A DNA stretch of 48,913 nt from an uncultured Pelagibacteraceae bacterium (GTDB lineage Bacteria > Pseudomonadota > Alphaproteobacteria > Pelagibacterales > Pelagibacteraceae), in NCBI GenBank assembly GCA_902545555.1, contig CACCGK010000004.1:1-48913 (forward strand), written 5' to 3'. The position numbers were made by a program, and so were the translations under genes. Under the pieces are notes generated by a model. It made no database searches. It was not told the origin of the DNA and saw nothing but the letters and a program-made list of their open reading frames with translations. Below are positions 35,486 to 44,769 of this stretch, piece by piece (the stretch's first letter is position 1; every line of letters begins with the position of its first letter).

Positions 35486-36642
35486 TAAAATAATTCTCCA
35501 GAAATGCTTTTTATATACATTTCTTTTAAATCATTTTGACTTAATTTCTTAGGATTTCCTCCTGTAGATGGATCTTCAAATGCCATTAAAGAAAGTTCAT
35601 CTAAATCAATATTATTACAATCCATCACATCTGATAATTTGTGTGGAATATTTAAATTTTTTCTTAATTCCAAAATCCAATTTAGAAAACTATCAAAATT
35701 TTTATTTAAATTAAGATAATCACAAATCGATATTATTTTATTTTCGATTGAAGGTTTATTAAAAGTTAAAACATAAGGCATAAATATTGCGTTTGATAAG
35801 CCGTGATGAACATTGAATTTACCATTTACTGGGTGGCTCAATGAATGAATTGCTCCCAATCCCTTTTGGAACGCAGTCGAGCCCATTGAAGCAGCTGAAA
35901 GTAAATCCATTCTAGCGTTAACATCTTTTCCATTTGTAAATGCATTAATTAAAGAATTTTTAATTAGTTTCATTCCTTCTATTGCCATGCCATCAGCCAT
36001 TGGATGATATCCTGGCGCACAAAACGCCTCTAAATTATGAGCTAGTGCATCCATTCCAGTTGCTGCTGTTAATCTTGGAGATAAATCTAGTGTAAGTAAA
36101 GGATCTAAAATAACAATCGAAGGTAACATTTTTGGGTGAAAAATAATTTTTTTTGCACCTGTTACTTTATTTATAATTACAGATGCTCTACCTGTTTCGG
36201 ATCCTGTTCCAGCAGTGGTTGGAACTGCAATAATTTTTGAAATTTTAGAACTATCAGCTCTTGTCCAGTAATCACCAATATCTTCGAATTCCCATATCGG
36301 TCGAGATTGATTACACATAAATGCTATAGCTTTTCCAACATCTAAACCACTTCCACCTCCTAAAGCTATTACGCCATCACAGCCCGAGGTATTATAAACT
36401 TTAACGCCTTCTTCTACATTTTCTCCAATCGGATTTCCTGTAAATTTAGAAAAGGTAACTAAATTTTGAAAATTTTTTTTTAATCTTAATATTATATTTT
36501 TTACTAAATCTAAGTTAATTAAATCCTTGTCTGTTACAAATAATGGATTTGAAATATTTAACTCTTTACATGCTAAGGATAAATCTTCAATCCTATTTTC
36601 CCCTATCCACATAGTGGTTGGATAATTCCAATTAATTCCCAT
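35485..36642 (-). CDS. Iron-containing alcohol dehydrogenase
   Basis: 385 residues. The NAD loop is GGGSGLDVGKAI (about 95-106). Iron ligands Asp198, His202, His266 and His280 are visible (GMDALAH; GAIHSLSH; VHHG). Oxidises small alcohols or reduces aldehydes in the cytosol. A similar Fe-ADH has been proposed to oxidise methanol in SAR11; here, near tmm, methanol or formaldehyde would be logical but unproven. It is divergent from tmm over 77 bases. Confidence 0.85.
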   Translation of the reverse strand: MGINWNYPTTMWIGENRIEDLSLACKELNISNPLFVTDKDLINLDLVKNIILRLKKNFQNLVTFSKFTGNPIGENVEEGVKVYNTSGCDGVIALGGGSGLDVGKAIAFMCNQSRPIWEFEDIGDYWTRADSSKISKIIAVPTTAGTGSETGRASVIINKVTGAKKIIFHPKMLPSIVILDPLLTLDLSPRLTAATGMDALAHNLEAFCAPGYHPMADGMAIEGMKLIKNSLINAFTNGKDVNARMDLLSAASMGSTAFQKGLGAIHSLSHPVNGKFNVHHGLSNAIFMPYVLTFNKPSIENKIISICDYLNLNKNFDSFLNWILELRKNLNIPHKLSDVMDCNNIDLDELSLMAFEDPSTGGNPKKLSQNDLKEMYIKSISGELF

Positions 36643-36661
36643 AATAAAATATAATTTTATT
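36643..36661. repeat. AT-rich inverted repeat between Fe-ADH and tmm
   Basis: AATAAAAT, spacer ATA, ATTTTATT: perfect 8-base arms, directly before the alcohol dehydrogenase start and 58 bases before the tmm start. Could be a regulator site, but such repeats arise easily in this AT content. Confidence 0.25.
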
Positions 36662-36719
36662 TTTTTTAAAATTGTTAGTAAGATATATTTATAAATTTAT
36701 TAATGATAGGAAAAATTCT

Positions 36720-38051
36720 ATGTCAAAAGTAGCAATCATAGGCGCTGGTCCATGTGGACTTTCAATTTTAAGAGCATTTGAACATTTAGAAAAAAAGGGA
36801 GAAAAAATTCCTGAAATAGTTTGCTTTGAAAAACAAGAAAGTTGGGGTGGTCTATGGAACTACAACTGGAGAACTGGTTCAGATCAATATGGAGATCCTG
36901 TACCTAACAGTATGTACAGATACTTATGGTCTAATGGACCTAAAGAGTGTTTAGAATTTGCTGATTATTCTTTTGATGAACATTTTGGAAAACCAATTCC
37001 CTCTTTCCCCCCAAGAGAAGTACTGCAAGATTATATTTTAGGAAGAGTGAGCAAGGGAAATATAAAAAGTAAGATTAAATTTAATACAAGAGTTACAAAC
37101 ACTGTTTATAAAAATGATAAGTTTGAAATTAGCTACCATGACAAAGCAAATAATAAAGTTTTAAATGATACATTCGATTATGTGGTAGTCTCTACAGGTC
37201 ATTTTTCTGTGCCTTTTATTCCTGAGTACGAAGGAATGAATTCTTTCCCGGGAAGAATAATGCACTCACATGATTTTAGAGATGCAGAAGAGTTTAGAGG
37301 AAAAGATGTAATTGTTTTGGGGAGCAGTTATTCAGCTGAAGATGTAGCCCTGCAGTGTAATAAATATGGCGCTAAAAGTGTAACAATCGGTTACAGGCAT
37401 AACCCAATGGGCTTTAAATGGCCAAAAGGCATGAAAGAAGTTCATTACTTAGATAGGTTAGATGGAAAAAAAGCTATATTTAAAGACGGAACAGAACAAA
37501 ATGCCGATGTAGTTATCTTATGCACTGGATATCTTCATCATTTCCCATTTTTAGATGAAAGTTTAAAATTAAAAACACATAACAGATTATATCCACCAAA
37601 ACTTTACAAAGGAGTTGTGTGGCAAGATAATCATAAACTTTTATATTTAGGTATGCAGGATCAGTTTCACACATTTAATATGTTTGATTGTCAAGGATGG
37701 TATGCAAGAGATGTAATCATGGGGAAAATCAAAATGCCTAGTAATGAAGAAATGGATAAAGACATTAATAAGTGGGTTTCAATGGAAGAAAAATTAGAAA
37801 ATCCTGATCAAATGATTGATTTTCAAACTGAGTATACCAAAGAACTTCATGAGATGTCCGATTATCCTAAAATTGATTTTGAATTAATTAGAAAACATTT
37901 CAAAGAATGGGAACATCATAAAGTAGAGGATATTTTAACTTATAGAAATAAATCATTTTCATCTCCTGTGACTGGATCAGTTGCACCAATCCATCACACA
38001 CCTTGGGAAAAAGCGATGGATGACTCAATGAAAACTTTTTTAAACAAATAA
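36720..38051 (+). CDS. tmm: Trimethylamine monooxygenase Tmm
   Basis: 443 residues from the ATG at 36720, chosen because AGGA lies eight bases upstream and the protein then begins with the FAD motif; an extra 16 upstream codons are not credible. GAGPCG (residues 8-13) binds FAD, GSSYSAED (201-208) binds NADPH, and FPGRIMHSHDF (177-187) is the flavin-monooxygenase signature. SMYRYLWSNGPKECLEF is typical of bacterial Tmm. It oxidises trimethylamine to its N-oxide (TMAO), feeding Tdm. Cytosolic. Convergent with gpsA with four bases between them. Confidence 0.92.
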   Translation: MSKVAIIGAGPCGLSILRAFEHLEKKGEKIPEIVCFEKQESWGGLWNYNWRTGSDQYGDPVPNSMYRYLWSNGPKECLEFADYSFDEHFGKPIPSFPPREVLQDYILGRVSKGNIKSKIKFNTRVTNTVYKNDKFEISYHDKANNKVLNDTFDYVVVSTGHFSVPFIPEYEGMNSFPGRIMHSHDFRDAEEFRGKDVIVLGSSYSAEDVALQCNKYGAKSVTIGYRHNPMGFKWPKGMKEVHYLDRLDGKKAIFKDGTEQNADVVILCTGYLHHFPFLDESLKLKTHNRLYPPKLYKGVVWQDNHKLLYLGMQDQFHTFNMFDCQGWYARDVIMGKIKMPSNEEMDKDINKWVSMEEKLENPDQMIDFQTEYTKELHEMSDYPKIDFELIRKHFKEWEHHKVEDILTYRNKSFSSPVTGSVAPIHHTPWEKAMDDSMKTFLNK

Positions 38052-38055
38052 AAAA

Positions 38056-39018
38056 TTAATAATTTATTTTTAATTTTTTATTTTTAGTAATTGCATTTAA
38101 TAATGCAATCATTAGTGGGATTTTTTTCTTATTAATTTTTCTTAAAATGTAGGGTGCAATTTCATTGGCTAAATCTGCTCCTTCAATGGTATCATTCCTC
38201 ATAAATTTCTTTTTAGCATTTTTAAAAGAAAATCCTTTACCTAAGTATTCTCCCATTTTGCTATTTCTGCCACCTACAGCACTCACATAAAGATCTCCAA
38301 TACCAGCTAAACCATAAACTGTTTCTTCTCTTCCTCTAAAAAATTTAATTAAATATTTCATTTCATCTATTGATTTTCTAAATAAAGCAGAGGAAGTGTT
38401 ATTTCCTTGACCAGATCCAATTATCATTGAATAAATATTCTTAATAGCAGAGGAAAACTCAACACCTTTTAAATCTGATGAATATTCTGTTTTGTAATAA
38501 TTAGTTGAAATCATTTTTCCAATTTTTTTAGCAATACTTATATTTTTATTTGCTATTACAGTATAACTTTTTACCTTTCTCGCTAATTCTTTTGCTAAAC
38601 AAGGTCCTTTTAATATTGAAATGTTTAAATTTTTTTTATTTAAATTTAATTGCTCAGACATACTAATTAATTTCTTACTTTTCTTATGAAATTTCAAACC
38701 TTTTGTTAAAACAAGTATTAAAGTTTTTTGTTTAAGATCTTTAAGATAGTTTTTTATCATGTCTATACCTACTGAGCTTACAGCAACGACTATTAAGTCC
38801 CATTTTTCATTTAGAAGTTCAGGATTAAATTTCTTAAGATTAAGTTTATTTGATAAGTTAATTTTCAGAGCTGGATGAAATTTTTTTTTATTTTTTAATT
38901 TTTTTAGTAAATTAAGGTTATATGGTTCAGTCAAAGTTACTTTTTGATTATTATCAATTAAAGGAACAGAAAAAGCTGCACCCATTGCCCCTGCTCCAAT
39001 TATTAAAACTTTTTTCAT
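38056..39018 (-). CDS. gpsA: NAD(P)-dependent glycerol-3-phosphate dehydrogenase GpsA-like
   Basis: 320 residues. NAD loop IGAGAMGAAF (about 7-16), LVLTKGLKFH, LKGPCLAKELARK and GVEFSSAIKNIYSM with the catalytic Lys, then YGLAGIGDLYVSAVGGRNSKMG. This is the full GpsA pattern. It interconverts glycerol-3-phosphate and dihydroxyacetone phosphate. Five bases after glpK in the tmo operon. Confidence 0.9.
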   Translation of the reverse strand: MKKVLIIGAGAMGAAFSVPLIDNNQKVTLTEPYNLNLLKKLKNKKKFHPALKINLSNKLNLKKFNPELLNEKWDLIVVAVSSVGIDMIKNYLKDLKQKTLILVLTKGLKFHKKSKKLISMSEQLNLNKKNLNISILKGPCLAKELARKVKSYTVIANKNISIAKKIGKMISTNYYKTEYSSDLKGVEFSSAIKNIYSMIIGSGQGNNTSSALFRKSIDEMKYLIKFFRGREETVYGLAGIGDLYVSAVGGRNSKMGEYLGKGFSFKNAKKKFMRNDTIEGADLANEIAPYILRKINKKKIPLMIALLNAITKNKKLKINY

Positions 39019-39023
39019 AAATA

Positions 39024-40502
39024 TTATGCTAAAGTTTTTTTAATTGCTTGCTTCCAACCTTGCAATAAGTGATTTCTCAATTTTTTATCAATTTTTGGTA
39101 CAAATTCCTTATCTTTTCTCCATGTATTTTTAATATGATTTAATGATTTAAATTCTCCTATTTGATAACCTGCTAACAACGCGGCTCCGAGAGCAGTTGT
39201 TTCTAAAATTTTAGGTCGAACTACTTTTAAATTAATTATATTTGCCAAAAATTGTGAAAACCAATTATTAGCAACCATACCACCATCAATTTTAACTATT
39301 CTGGGTTTTAAACCGTCTTTATTCATTGAATAAAATAAGTCATTACTTTGATAAGCAACTGACTCGATGGTTGCTCTCACTAAAGTTTTCCAATCACTAT
39401 CTCTGGTAAGTCCTGTTATTAAACCTCTTGCATCAGGTCTCCAATAAGGTGCACCTATTCCACTAAAAGCTGGGACAACATAAACTTCATTATTGCTTTT
39501 TGTTAATTTAGCTATTTTTTCAGTTTCATATGCATTGTTAATTAATTTAATTTTATCCCTTAACCATTGCACACCTGCTCCAGCTATGAAAATAGATCCT
39601 TCAAGAGCATACGTAGTCTTATTGTTCAATCGATAACAAATTGTAGTTAATAACTTATTTTTTGAATTAATTTTTTTTGATCCAGTATTCATAATTATAA
39701 AAGCGCCTGTACCATAGGTGCTTTTAATTGATCCTTTTTCAAAACAAGCTTGTCCTACAACAGCTGCTTGTTGATCTCCTAAAACAGCTGAAATGGGTAA
39801 TTCTTTTCCTGTAATTCTCTTGTCTGTTTTTCCAAAATTATCTGCAGAATTTTTTACCTCTGGCAAAATGCTTCTTGGAATTTTTAATTTCTGTAAAATT
39901 TCATTATCCCATTTATTGTTATTGATATTAAACAACATAGTTCTACTTGCGTTGGTAGCTTCGGTTAAATGATGTTTACCTTTAGTTAATTTCCAGATTA
40001 AGAAGGTATCTACTGTGCCAAATAATAAATTATTATTTTTTAGTAACTTTTTTGAAACTTTTACATTATCTAAAATCCATTTTATTTTAGTGGCTGAAAA
40101 ATAAGGATCTATAAATAATCCTGTTTTTTTTCTAAAAGTATTTTCATAATTTTTATTCTTTAGAGATTTACAATATTCCTGGGTTCTTCTATCTTGCCAA
40201 ACGATTGCATTATAAATAGGTTTTCCAGTTTTTTTATTCCACAAAATTGTAGTTTCTCTTTGATTTGTAATTCCAATTGTAAGTATATGACCTTTTAAAC
40301 TTTTTGCTTTTTTGATTACTTGTTTTAACGCTTTAAGTGTTGTCGACCAAATTTCATTTGGATTGTGCTCTACCCAAGCATTTTTTGGAAAATATTGTTT
40401 AAATTCGTATTGAGATATAAATTGAATATTTCCTTTAATATCAAAAAGTACTACCCTCGAGGAAGTTGTCCCCTGGTCTATCGAGATAATAAATTTTTTC
40501 AA
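39024..40502 (-). CDS. glpK: Glycerol kinase GlpK
   Basis: 492 residues. Begins with TTG at 40500-40502; the protein then has the expected start MKKFIISIDQGTTSSRVVLFD. ITNQRETTILWNKKTGKP and AIVWQDRRT are typical FGGY kinase segments; GSIKSTYGTGAFI and ALGAALLAGY follow. Phosphorylates glycerol. The TTG lies four bases after the tmoW stop, so it is probably translated with it. No glycerol facilitator gene is seen. Confidence 0.9.
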   Translation of the reverse strand: MKKFIISIDQGTTSSRVVLFDIKGNIQFISQYEFKQYFPKNAWVEHNPNEIWSTTLKALKQVIKKAKSLKGHILTIGITNQRETTILWNKKTGKPIYNAIVWQDRRTQEYCKSLKNKNYENTFRKKTGLFIDPYFSATKIKWILDNVKVSKKLLKNNNLLFGTVDTFLIWKLTKGKHHLTEATNASRTMLFNINNNKWDNEILQKLKIPRSILPEVKNSADNFGKTDKRITGKELPISAVLGDQQAAVVGQACFEKGSIKSTYGTGAFIIMNTGSKKINSKNKLLTTICYRLNNKTTYALEGSIFIAGAGVQWLRDKIKLINNAYETEKIAKLTKSNNEVYVVPAFSGIGAPYWRPDARGLITGLTRDSDWKTLVRATIESVAYQSNDLFYSMNKDGLKPRIVKIDGGMVANNWFSQFLANIINLKVVRPKILETTALGAALLAGYQIGEFKSLNHIKNTWRKDKEFVPKIDKKLRNHLLQGWKQAIKKTLA

Positions 40503-40506
40503 AATA

Positions 40507-42660
40507 CTAATCTATGCCAAGATGTTTTTTTCTTTTTCCAACCCAAGTTCTTATTAAGTTATCAAAAATTAAACCTATAAATGCAACACAGATACCTAAA
40601 GTTAAACCAATTCCTGCACCATTTTTATCTGAAAGTGCTTTTAAAATATATTGACCAAGATCTTCTGTTCCAATGAAGGCTCCAATTATCACCATGAATA
40701 AAGCAAAAACGATTGTTTGATTTAAACCAAGCATCATATGTGGAAATGCTAATGGAAACTCAATTTTTGTTAATCTTTGAAATTTATTTACACCAGACAT
40801 TGTTGCAGCTTCATGTAAGCCAACAGGAACACTTCTAAGTCCTTCTATTGTATATCTAGTTGCAGGAATTGTTGCATAGACAATTACAGCAATTAAAACA
40901 GATGTATCTGTTATTCCAAAAAGCATCATTACAGGAATTAAATATACAAATGATGGGAATGTTTGAAATATATCGCAAACACCTAGCATAAATGCTGCAG
41001 ATTTTTTGTTTTGAAAACATAATGTTCCAACTGTAAATCCTATTAAACAAGAAATAACTACACCAAAAGTTGCCATGTATAACGTCACTAGTGCTCTATC
41101 CCACCATGGACTTAATGCTATAAATAAAGTCAAAGCAGCAACAACTAATGCTGATCGAACTCCTCCAATTAAATATCCTGCACCAACTGCTAGTACCAAT
41201 GTAGCTACTGCAGGCATTCTTAAATATAAAGCTCTCATCGGCTGAAGTACATCTTGAATTAACCATGTATTAAATGCTTTAATATACACGAAGAAAGTAT
41301 CAAAAATCCAATCAACTCCTTTATTCCAAAAATCTGCTGTTGATATTCCTTTATTATGAGGAATTTCAAACAAGTAATTAAAACTACCTTTGAAAATAAA
41401 AGTCCCAACGTATGCAAGAATTATTCCAATTACGAATGAAGCTCCAAAAAATATTACATTTTTATTTCTTTGGAAAAATGTCAGATTACCAAAATAATCT
41501 GTTTGTTTATTCGCCCATGCCAAAGACATTTTATCAAGTAAAATCGCAATTAAACTAATACATAAACCAGCCTCTAGTGCCAACCCTATATTGAGTTGAT
41601 TTAGTGCTAACAACAAATTAAATCCTAGTCCTTTCGCGCCAATGAACGCAGATATAACTGCCATTGAAAAACAAACCATAATAACTTGGTTAACTCCAAT
41701 TAAAATATCTCTTCTTGCTGTTGGAATTAGTACCTTGAACATTAATTGCCAATTGGTACAACCACTCATTCTTCCAGCTTCAATAACTTCTGGGGTTATT
41801 GCTCTTAAACCTAATATTGTTAATAATATCATTGGTGGAACCGCAACAACCATAGTAATAATTACAGCAGCGTGATCACCTACTCCAAATAAAACTAGTG
41901 CAGGAACTAATACAGCGTATTGTGGCATAGTCTGCATTACTAGAAGAATTGGGTACAATGCTTTTTCAACACGTTTACTTTTGTAAGCTGCAATACCTAG
42001 GCCTAAACCAAAAATAAATGAAAGTGGAGCTGCAACAAGTATAAAAGAAAGAGTTTGCATTGATGGTTTCCATTGACCAAATATAGAAATATAGATCATT
42101 GTTAAACCTGCAAATAAAGCCAATCCTTTTCCACTTAATTTATAAGATAGTATAGCTGCTCCAGCTGCAACAATGGTCCAAGGTAAACCTGGCAACTCTA
42201 ACCATGGATAAGCATCAATAAAATCCCAACTTGTAAATGCAACAATAGTTTCTAAACCTCCAAGTAAAATCTCCCTAATTAATTCAATTAAAAAAGTCAT
42301 AAATGAAGTTAAATTTCTACTTATCTCTAATAATAATGGTCGAGTTTTAAATTCTTGAGTATCTTCGTTCCAAAACTCCATTGGCATCCATTCATTCATT
42401 AAGAAAAATAAAGAGTCGTTTATCCAAATAGGCAGCCATCCTAGAAGTGGTGGCAATCTCCAAAATACATCAAAGGCATAATACCTAACCTCTTTACCTA
42501 GAAAAAAGTAAACACTTTGGTTTGGATCTTTAACAAATTCTGCCTGGCCTCTTATAAATTTATAAGTTTCAGGAACATCAATTGCAAAACATAAAGCAAA
42601 GAATACAATTAATAAAAATAACCATTGAAATAATTTTGGATATTTTTTTAAATACTCCAT
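40507..42660 (-). CDS. tmoW: TMAO ABC transporter permease TmoW (two fused permease domains)
   Basis: 717 residues, about twice a normal ProW. Two permease halves, each with its own EAA loop: EAGRMSGCTNWQLMFKVLIP (about 294-313) and EAATMSGVNKFQRLTKIEFP (617-636). A hydrophilic N-terminal region of about 100 residues precedes them. The tandem layout, together with the neighbouring ATPase, binding protein, tmm and tdm, matches the TMAO transporter TmoXWV. Inner membrane. Confidence 0.85.
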   Translation of the reverse strand: MEYLKKYPKLFQWLFLLIVFFALCFAIDVPETYKFIRGQAEFVKDPNQSVYFFLGKEVRYYAFDVFWRLPPLLGWLPIWINDSLFFLMNEWMPMEFWNEDTQEFKTRPLLLEISRNLTSFMTFLIELIREILLGGLETIVAFTSWDFIDAYPWLELPGLPWTIVAAGAAILSYKLSGKGLALFAGLTMIYISIFGQWKPSMQTLSFILVAAPLSFIFGLGLGIAAYKSKRVEKALYPILLVMQTMPQYAVLVPALVLFGVGDHAAVIITMVVAVPPMILLTILGLRAITPEVIEAGRMSGCTNWQLMFKVLIPTARRDILIGVNQVIMVCFSMAVISAFIGAKGLGFNLLLALNQLNIGLALEAGLCISLIAILLDKMSLAWANKQTDYFGNLTFFQRNKNVIFFGASFVIGIILAYVGTFIFKGSFNYLFEIPHNKGISTADFWNKGVDWIFDTFFVYIKAFNTWLIQDVLQPMRALYLRMPAVATLVLAVGAGYLIGGVRSALVVAALTLFIALSPWWDRALVTLYMATFGVVISCLIGFTVGTLCFQNKKSAAFMLGVCDIFQTFPSFVYLIPVMMLFGITDTSVLIAVIVYATIPATRYTIEGLRSVPVGLHEAATMSGVNKFQRLTKIEFPLAFPHMMLGLNQTIVFALFMVIIGAFIGTEDLGQYILKALSDKNGAGIGLTLGICVAFIGLIFDNLIRTWVGKRKKHLGID

Positions 42661-42663
42661 ATT

Positions 42664-43695
42664 TTAACTACCATTTTTTCTTCCTCCAAAAACTGTATCG
42701 ATTATTTTTGAAGGTTTAATTGATCCTACAATATTATTATTTGAGTCAACTACTCCTACTAATTTTTCTTGAGTAAGTATTTTTTCTGCAACATTTTCTA
42801 TAATTTCATTTTTTGATACTTTTAAATCTCCTAAATTATCTTTACTTGAAGCATCCATTACATCCTCAATAATCAAAACCTTCTCTCTCGGTACTTCTTC
42901 AGTAAACTTTCTTACATATTCAGTTGCTGGATTTAGTACGATATTGGCTGGCGTATCTAGCTGTTCAATTATACCATCTTTCATGATTGCTATTCGATCA
43001 GCTAACTTTAATGCCTCATCAAAATCATGAGTGATGAACATGATGGTTTTCTGTAATTTTTCCTGAAGTCTTAAAAACTCATCTTGCATTTCTTTTCTAA
43101 TCAATGGATCTAATGCAGAAAAAGGTTCATCTAAAAACCATATATCAGGCTCTACTGCTAATGACCTTGCGATTCCTACCCTTTGTTGTTGTCCACCTGA
43201 AAGTTCTCTTGGAAAATAATTCTCTCTTCCATCTAGTCCAACTAGTTTTACCATTTCCATTGCTCTACTAATACTCTCTTCAGTATTAGTGCCTTTTATC
43301 TGAAGCGGAAAAGCAATGTTTTCAACAACTGTTTTATGAGGTAACAAAGCAAAGCTTTGAAACACCATTCCCATTTTATTTCTTCTAAGCTCAATAAGCT
43401 CTTTATTATTTAATTCTAATAAATCTTGACCTTCTATAAAAATTTTTCCACCAGTAGCATCTGTTAATCTTGAAATACATCTAAGAAGTGTTGATTTACC
43501 TGAACCAGATAAACCCATTACTACTAACATTTCTCCTTTTGCAACTTCAAAAGAAGCATTATTAACTCCAACTATACATCCTTTCTCCTGAAAGGTTTTT
43601 GCATCAACATTGCCGTTAGACTCTTCAAGCATTTTTTTGGCGTTTTCGCCAAAAATTTTATAAACCGACTCGCATTTGATTACAGTCTGAGACAT
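42664..43695 (-). CDS. tmoV: TMAO ABC transporter ATP-binding protein TmoV
   Basis: 343 residues. Walker A GLSGSGKST (61-69), Q-loop VFQSF, signature LSGGQ (165-169) and Walker B IWFLDE. ProV/OpuAA-type C-terminus with a CBS-like segment (about 280-340: VGVVDSNNNIVGSIKPSKII). It energises uptake of TMAO. It lies three bases before tmoW and 65 bases after the 183-residue gene. It is the only transporter ATPase of this family in the window. Confidence 0.88.
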   Translation of the reverse strand: MSQTVIKCESVYKIFGENAKKMLEESNGNVDAKTFQEKGCIVGVNNASFEVAKGEMLVVMGLSGSGKSTLLRCISRLTDATGGKIFIEGQDLLELNNKELIELRRNKMGMVFQSFALLPHKTVVENIAFPLQIKGTNTEESISRAMEMVKLVGLDGRENYFPRELSGGQQQRVGIARSLAVEPDIWFLDEPFSALDPLIRKEMQDEFLRLQEKLQKTIMFITHDFDEALKLADRIAIMKDGIIEQLDTPANIVLNPATEYVRKFTEEVPREKVLIIEDVMDASSKDNLGDLKVSKNEIIENVAEKILTQEKLVGVVDSNNNIVGSIKPSKIIDTVFGGRKNGS

Positions 43696-43760
43696 AAATT
43701 TTTTTAAAGTTATCTCAAATTCAATAAAATTAAAATGTTAATAATTGTTACCTTCCTTAA

Positions 43761-44312
43761 TTAAAAGTTTTTAATAAAATAAACTCTAGTGTCAATTCCT
43801 GTACTTAAAAAACTTAAAGCTTCTCCACTTATAGTAATACTTTCATCAACACCTACATTGTTTCCACTAACTGTAAAACCCGCAAAACATTTGTTTTTTT
43901 CTTCATCCCATTTGACAAAAGTCTCATCAATTTTATTTCCATTAATTGTATATAGCTCATGTGCTCTAAAATTTAAGAAATTAGCACCCATTATTGCTCT
44001 TTGAGGAATTAGTTTTGTAGCTTTACATACTTGCTCATATACATCATCCGTTAATTTGTAATGATCAGTTCCATCAAATGAAACTAATATTCCAGAGGGT
44101 AGTTTAGATATTAACTCACTTAGTTTTTTTTCTTGAGCAATTCTCTCTTCCTCTAACTTCATTCTTTTTACTAAATCATCACCTTGTCCAAAAATTCCAT
44201 TTAAAATACTAAAAGATACAATTACTATTAGAGTAATAAATATAAGACCAATAAATTGCCTTAGAGATTCAGGTAAATCTTTTATTTTATTAATATAATT
44301 TTCTTTAGACAT
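43761..44312 (-). CDS. Membrane-anchored protein of unknown function
   Basis: 183 residues. One membrane segment (about 19-40, FIGLIFITLIVIVSFSILNG), then a charged helix that may be a coiled coil (VKRMKLEEERIAQEKKLSELI), then a beta-rich C-terminal half with two Cys. Unknown; it probably faces the periplasm. TAATG junction with the MORN gene upstream. Its location inside the tmo operon is odd. Confidence 0.6.
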   Translation of the reverse strand: MSKENYINKIKDLPESLRQFIGLIFITLIVIVSFSILNGIFGQGDDLVKRMKLEEERIAQEKKLSELISKLPSGILVSFDGTDHYKLTDDVYEQVCKATKLIPQRAIMGANFLNFRAHELYTINGNKIDETFVKWDEEKNKCFAGFTVSGNNVGVDESITISGEALSFLSTGIDTRVYFIKNF

Positions 44313-44689
44313 TATTCTTGTAACTTACCGTTCTTCCAAATACCTGTTTTTTGTTTTCCATCAGCCCAAGTAAATGTTCCTTGACCATTCATAAAACCAT
44401 TGGCCCACTCCCCTTCATAAGTAGAGCCGTCAGGAAATGTTAACGTTCCAATTCCACTCCAAACACTATTTTTAAATTCACCTTTATAAATATATCCATT
44501 TGGCCAAGTCTCTACACCTTGTCCTTGTTTTTTTGTTGAAACCCACTCACCTTCATAAGTAGTTTTATCAGTGTAAACCCACTTACCATAGCCATTATCA
44601 CAATTACCCTCTTTGCAACCGGTGCTTCGAGCAAATACAGAAGAACTTATTAAAAAGCTTAATAATATAAAAAGTAGAAATTTTTTCAT
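44312..44689 (-). CDS. Secreted MORN-repeat protein
   Basis: 125 residues. Signal peptide (MKKFLLFILLSFLISSSVFA, cleavage about residue 20), then four MORN-type repeats such as YEGEWVSTKKQGQGVETW and YKGEFKNSVWSGIGTLTF. These are beta-hairpin repeats used for binding. Role unknown; membrane or surface interaction is usual. It lies between tmoX and tmoV, following a terminator. Confidence 0.8.
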   Translation of the reverse strand: MKKFLLFILLSFLISSSVFARSTGCKEGNCDNGYGKWVYTDKTTYEGEWVSTKKQGQGVETWPNGYIYKGEFKNSVWSGIGTLTFPDGSTYEGEWANGFMNGQGTFTWADGKQKTGIWKNGKLQE

Positions 44690-44723
44690 GAATTTATTTT
44701 ACACAAAATCATATAAAAAAAAA

Positions 44724-44745
44724 TCCCCCCCAACAAGTTGGGGGA
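44724..44745 (-). terminator. Rho-independent terminator/attenuator after tmoX
   Basis: Read on the minus strand: CCCCCAAC, short loop, GTTGGGGG, then A and about nine T residues. It begins 24 bases after the tmoX stop and precedes the MORN gene. It probably ends most tmoX transcripts, giving excess binding protein over tmoV/tmoW, with some read-through. Confidence 0.75.
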
Positions 44746-44769
44746 GATTTTAAATTTTTACTTTAATCC

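Noticed and set aside
36672-36719. Sixteen extra codons before tmm
   Set aside because: FAD motif and the AGGA ribosome-binding site favour the ATG at 36720.
40856-41050. Cys- and Asn-rich open frame within tmoW
   Set aside because: Composition is an artefact of the alternative frame of a membrane protein gene.
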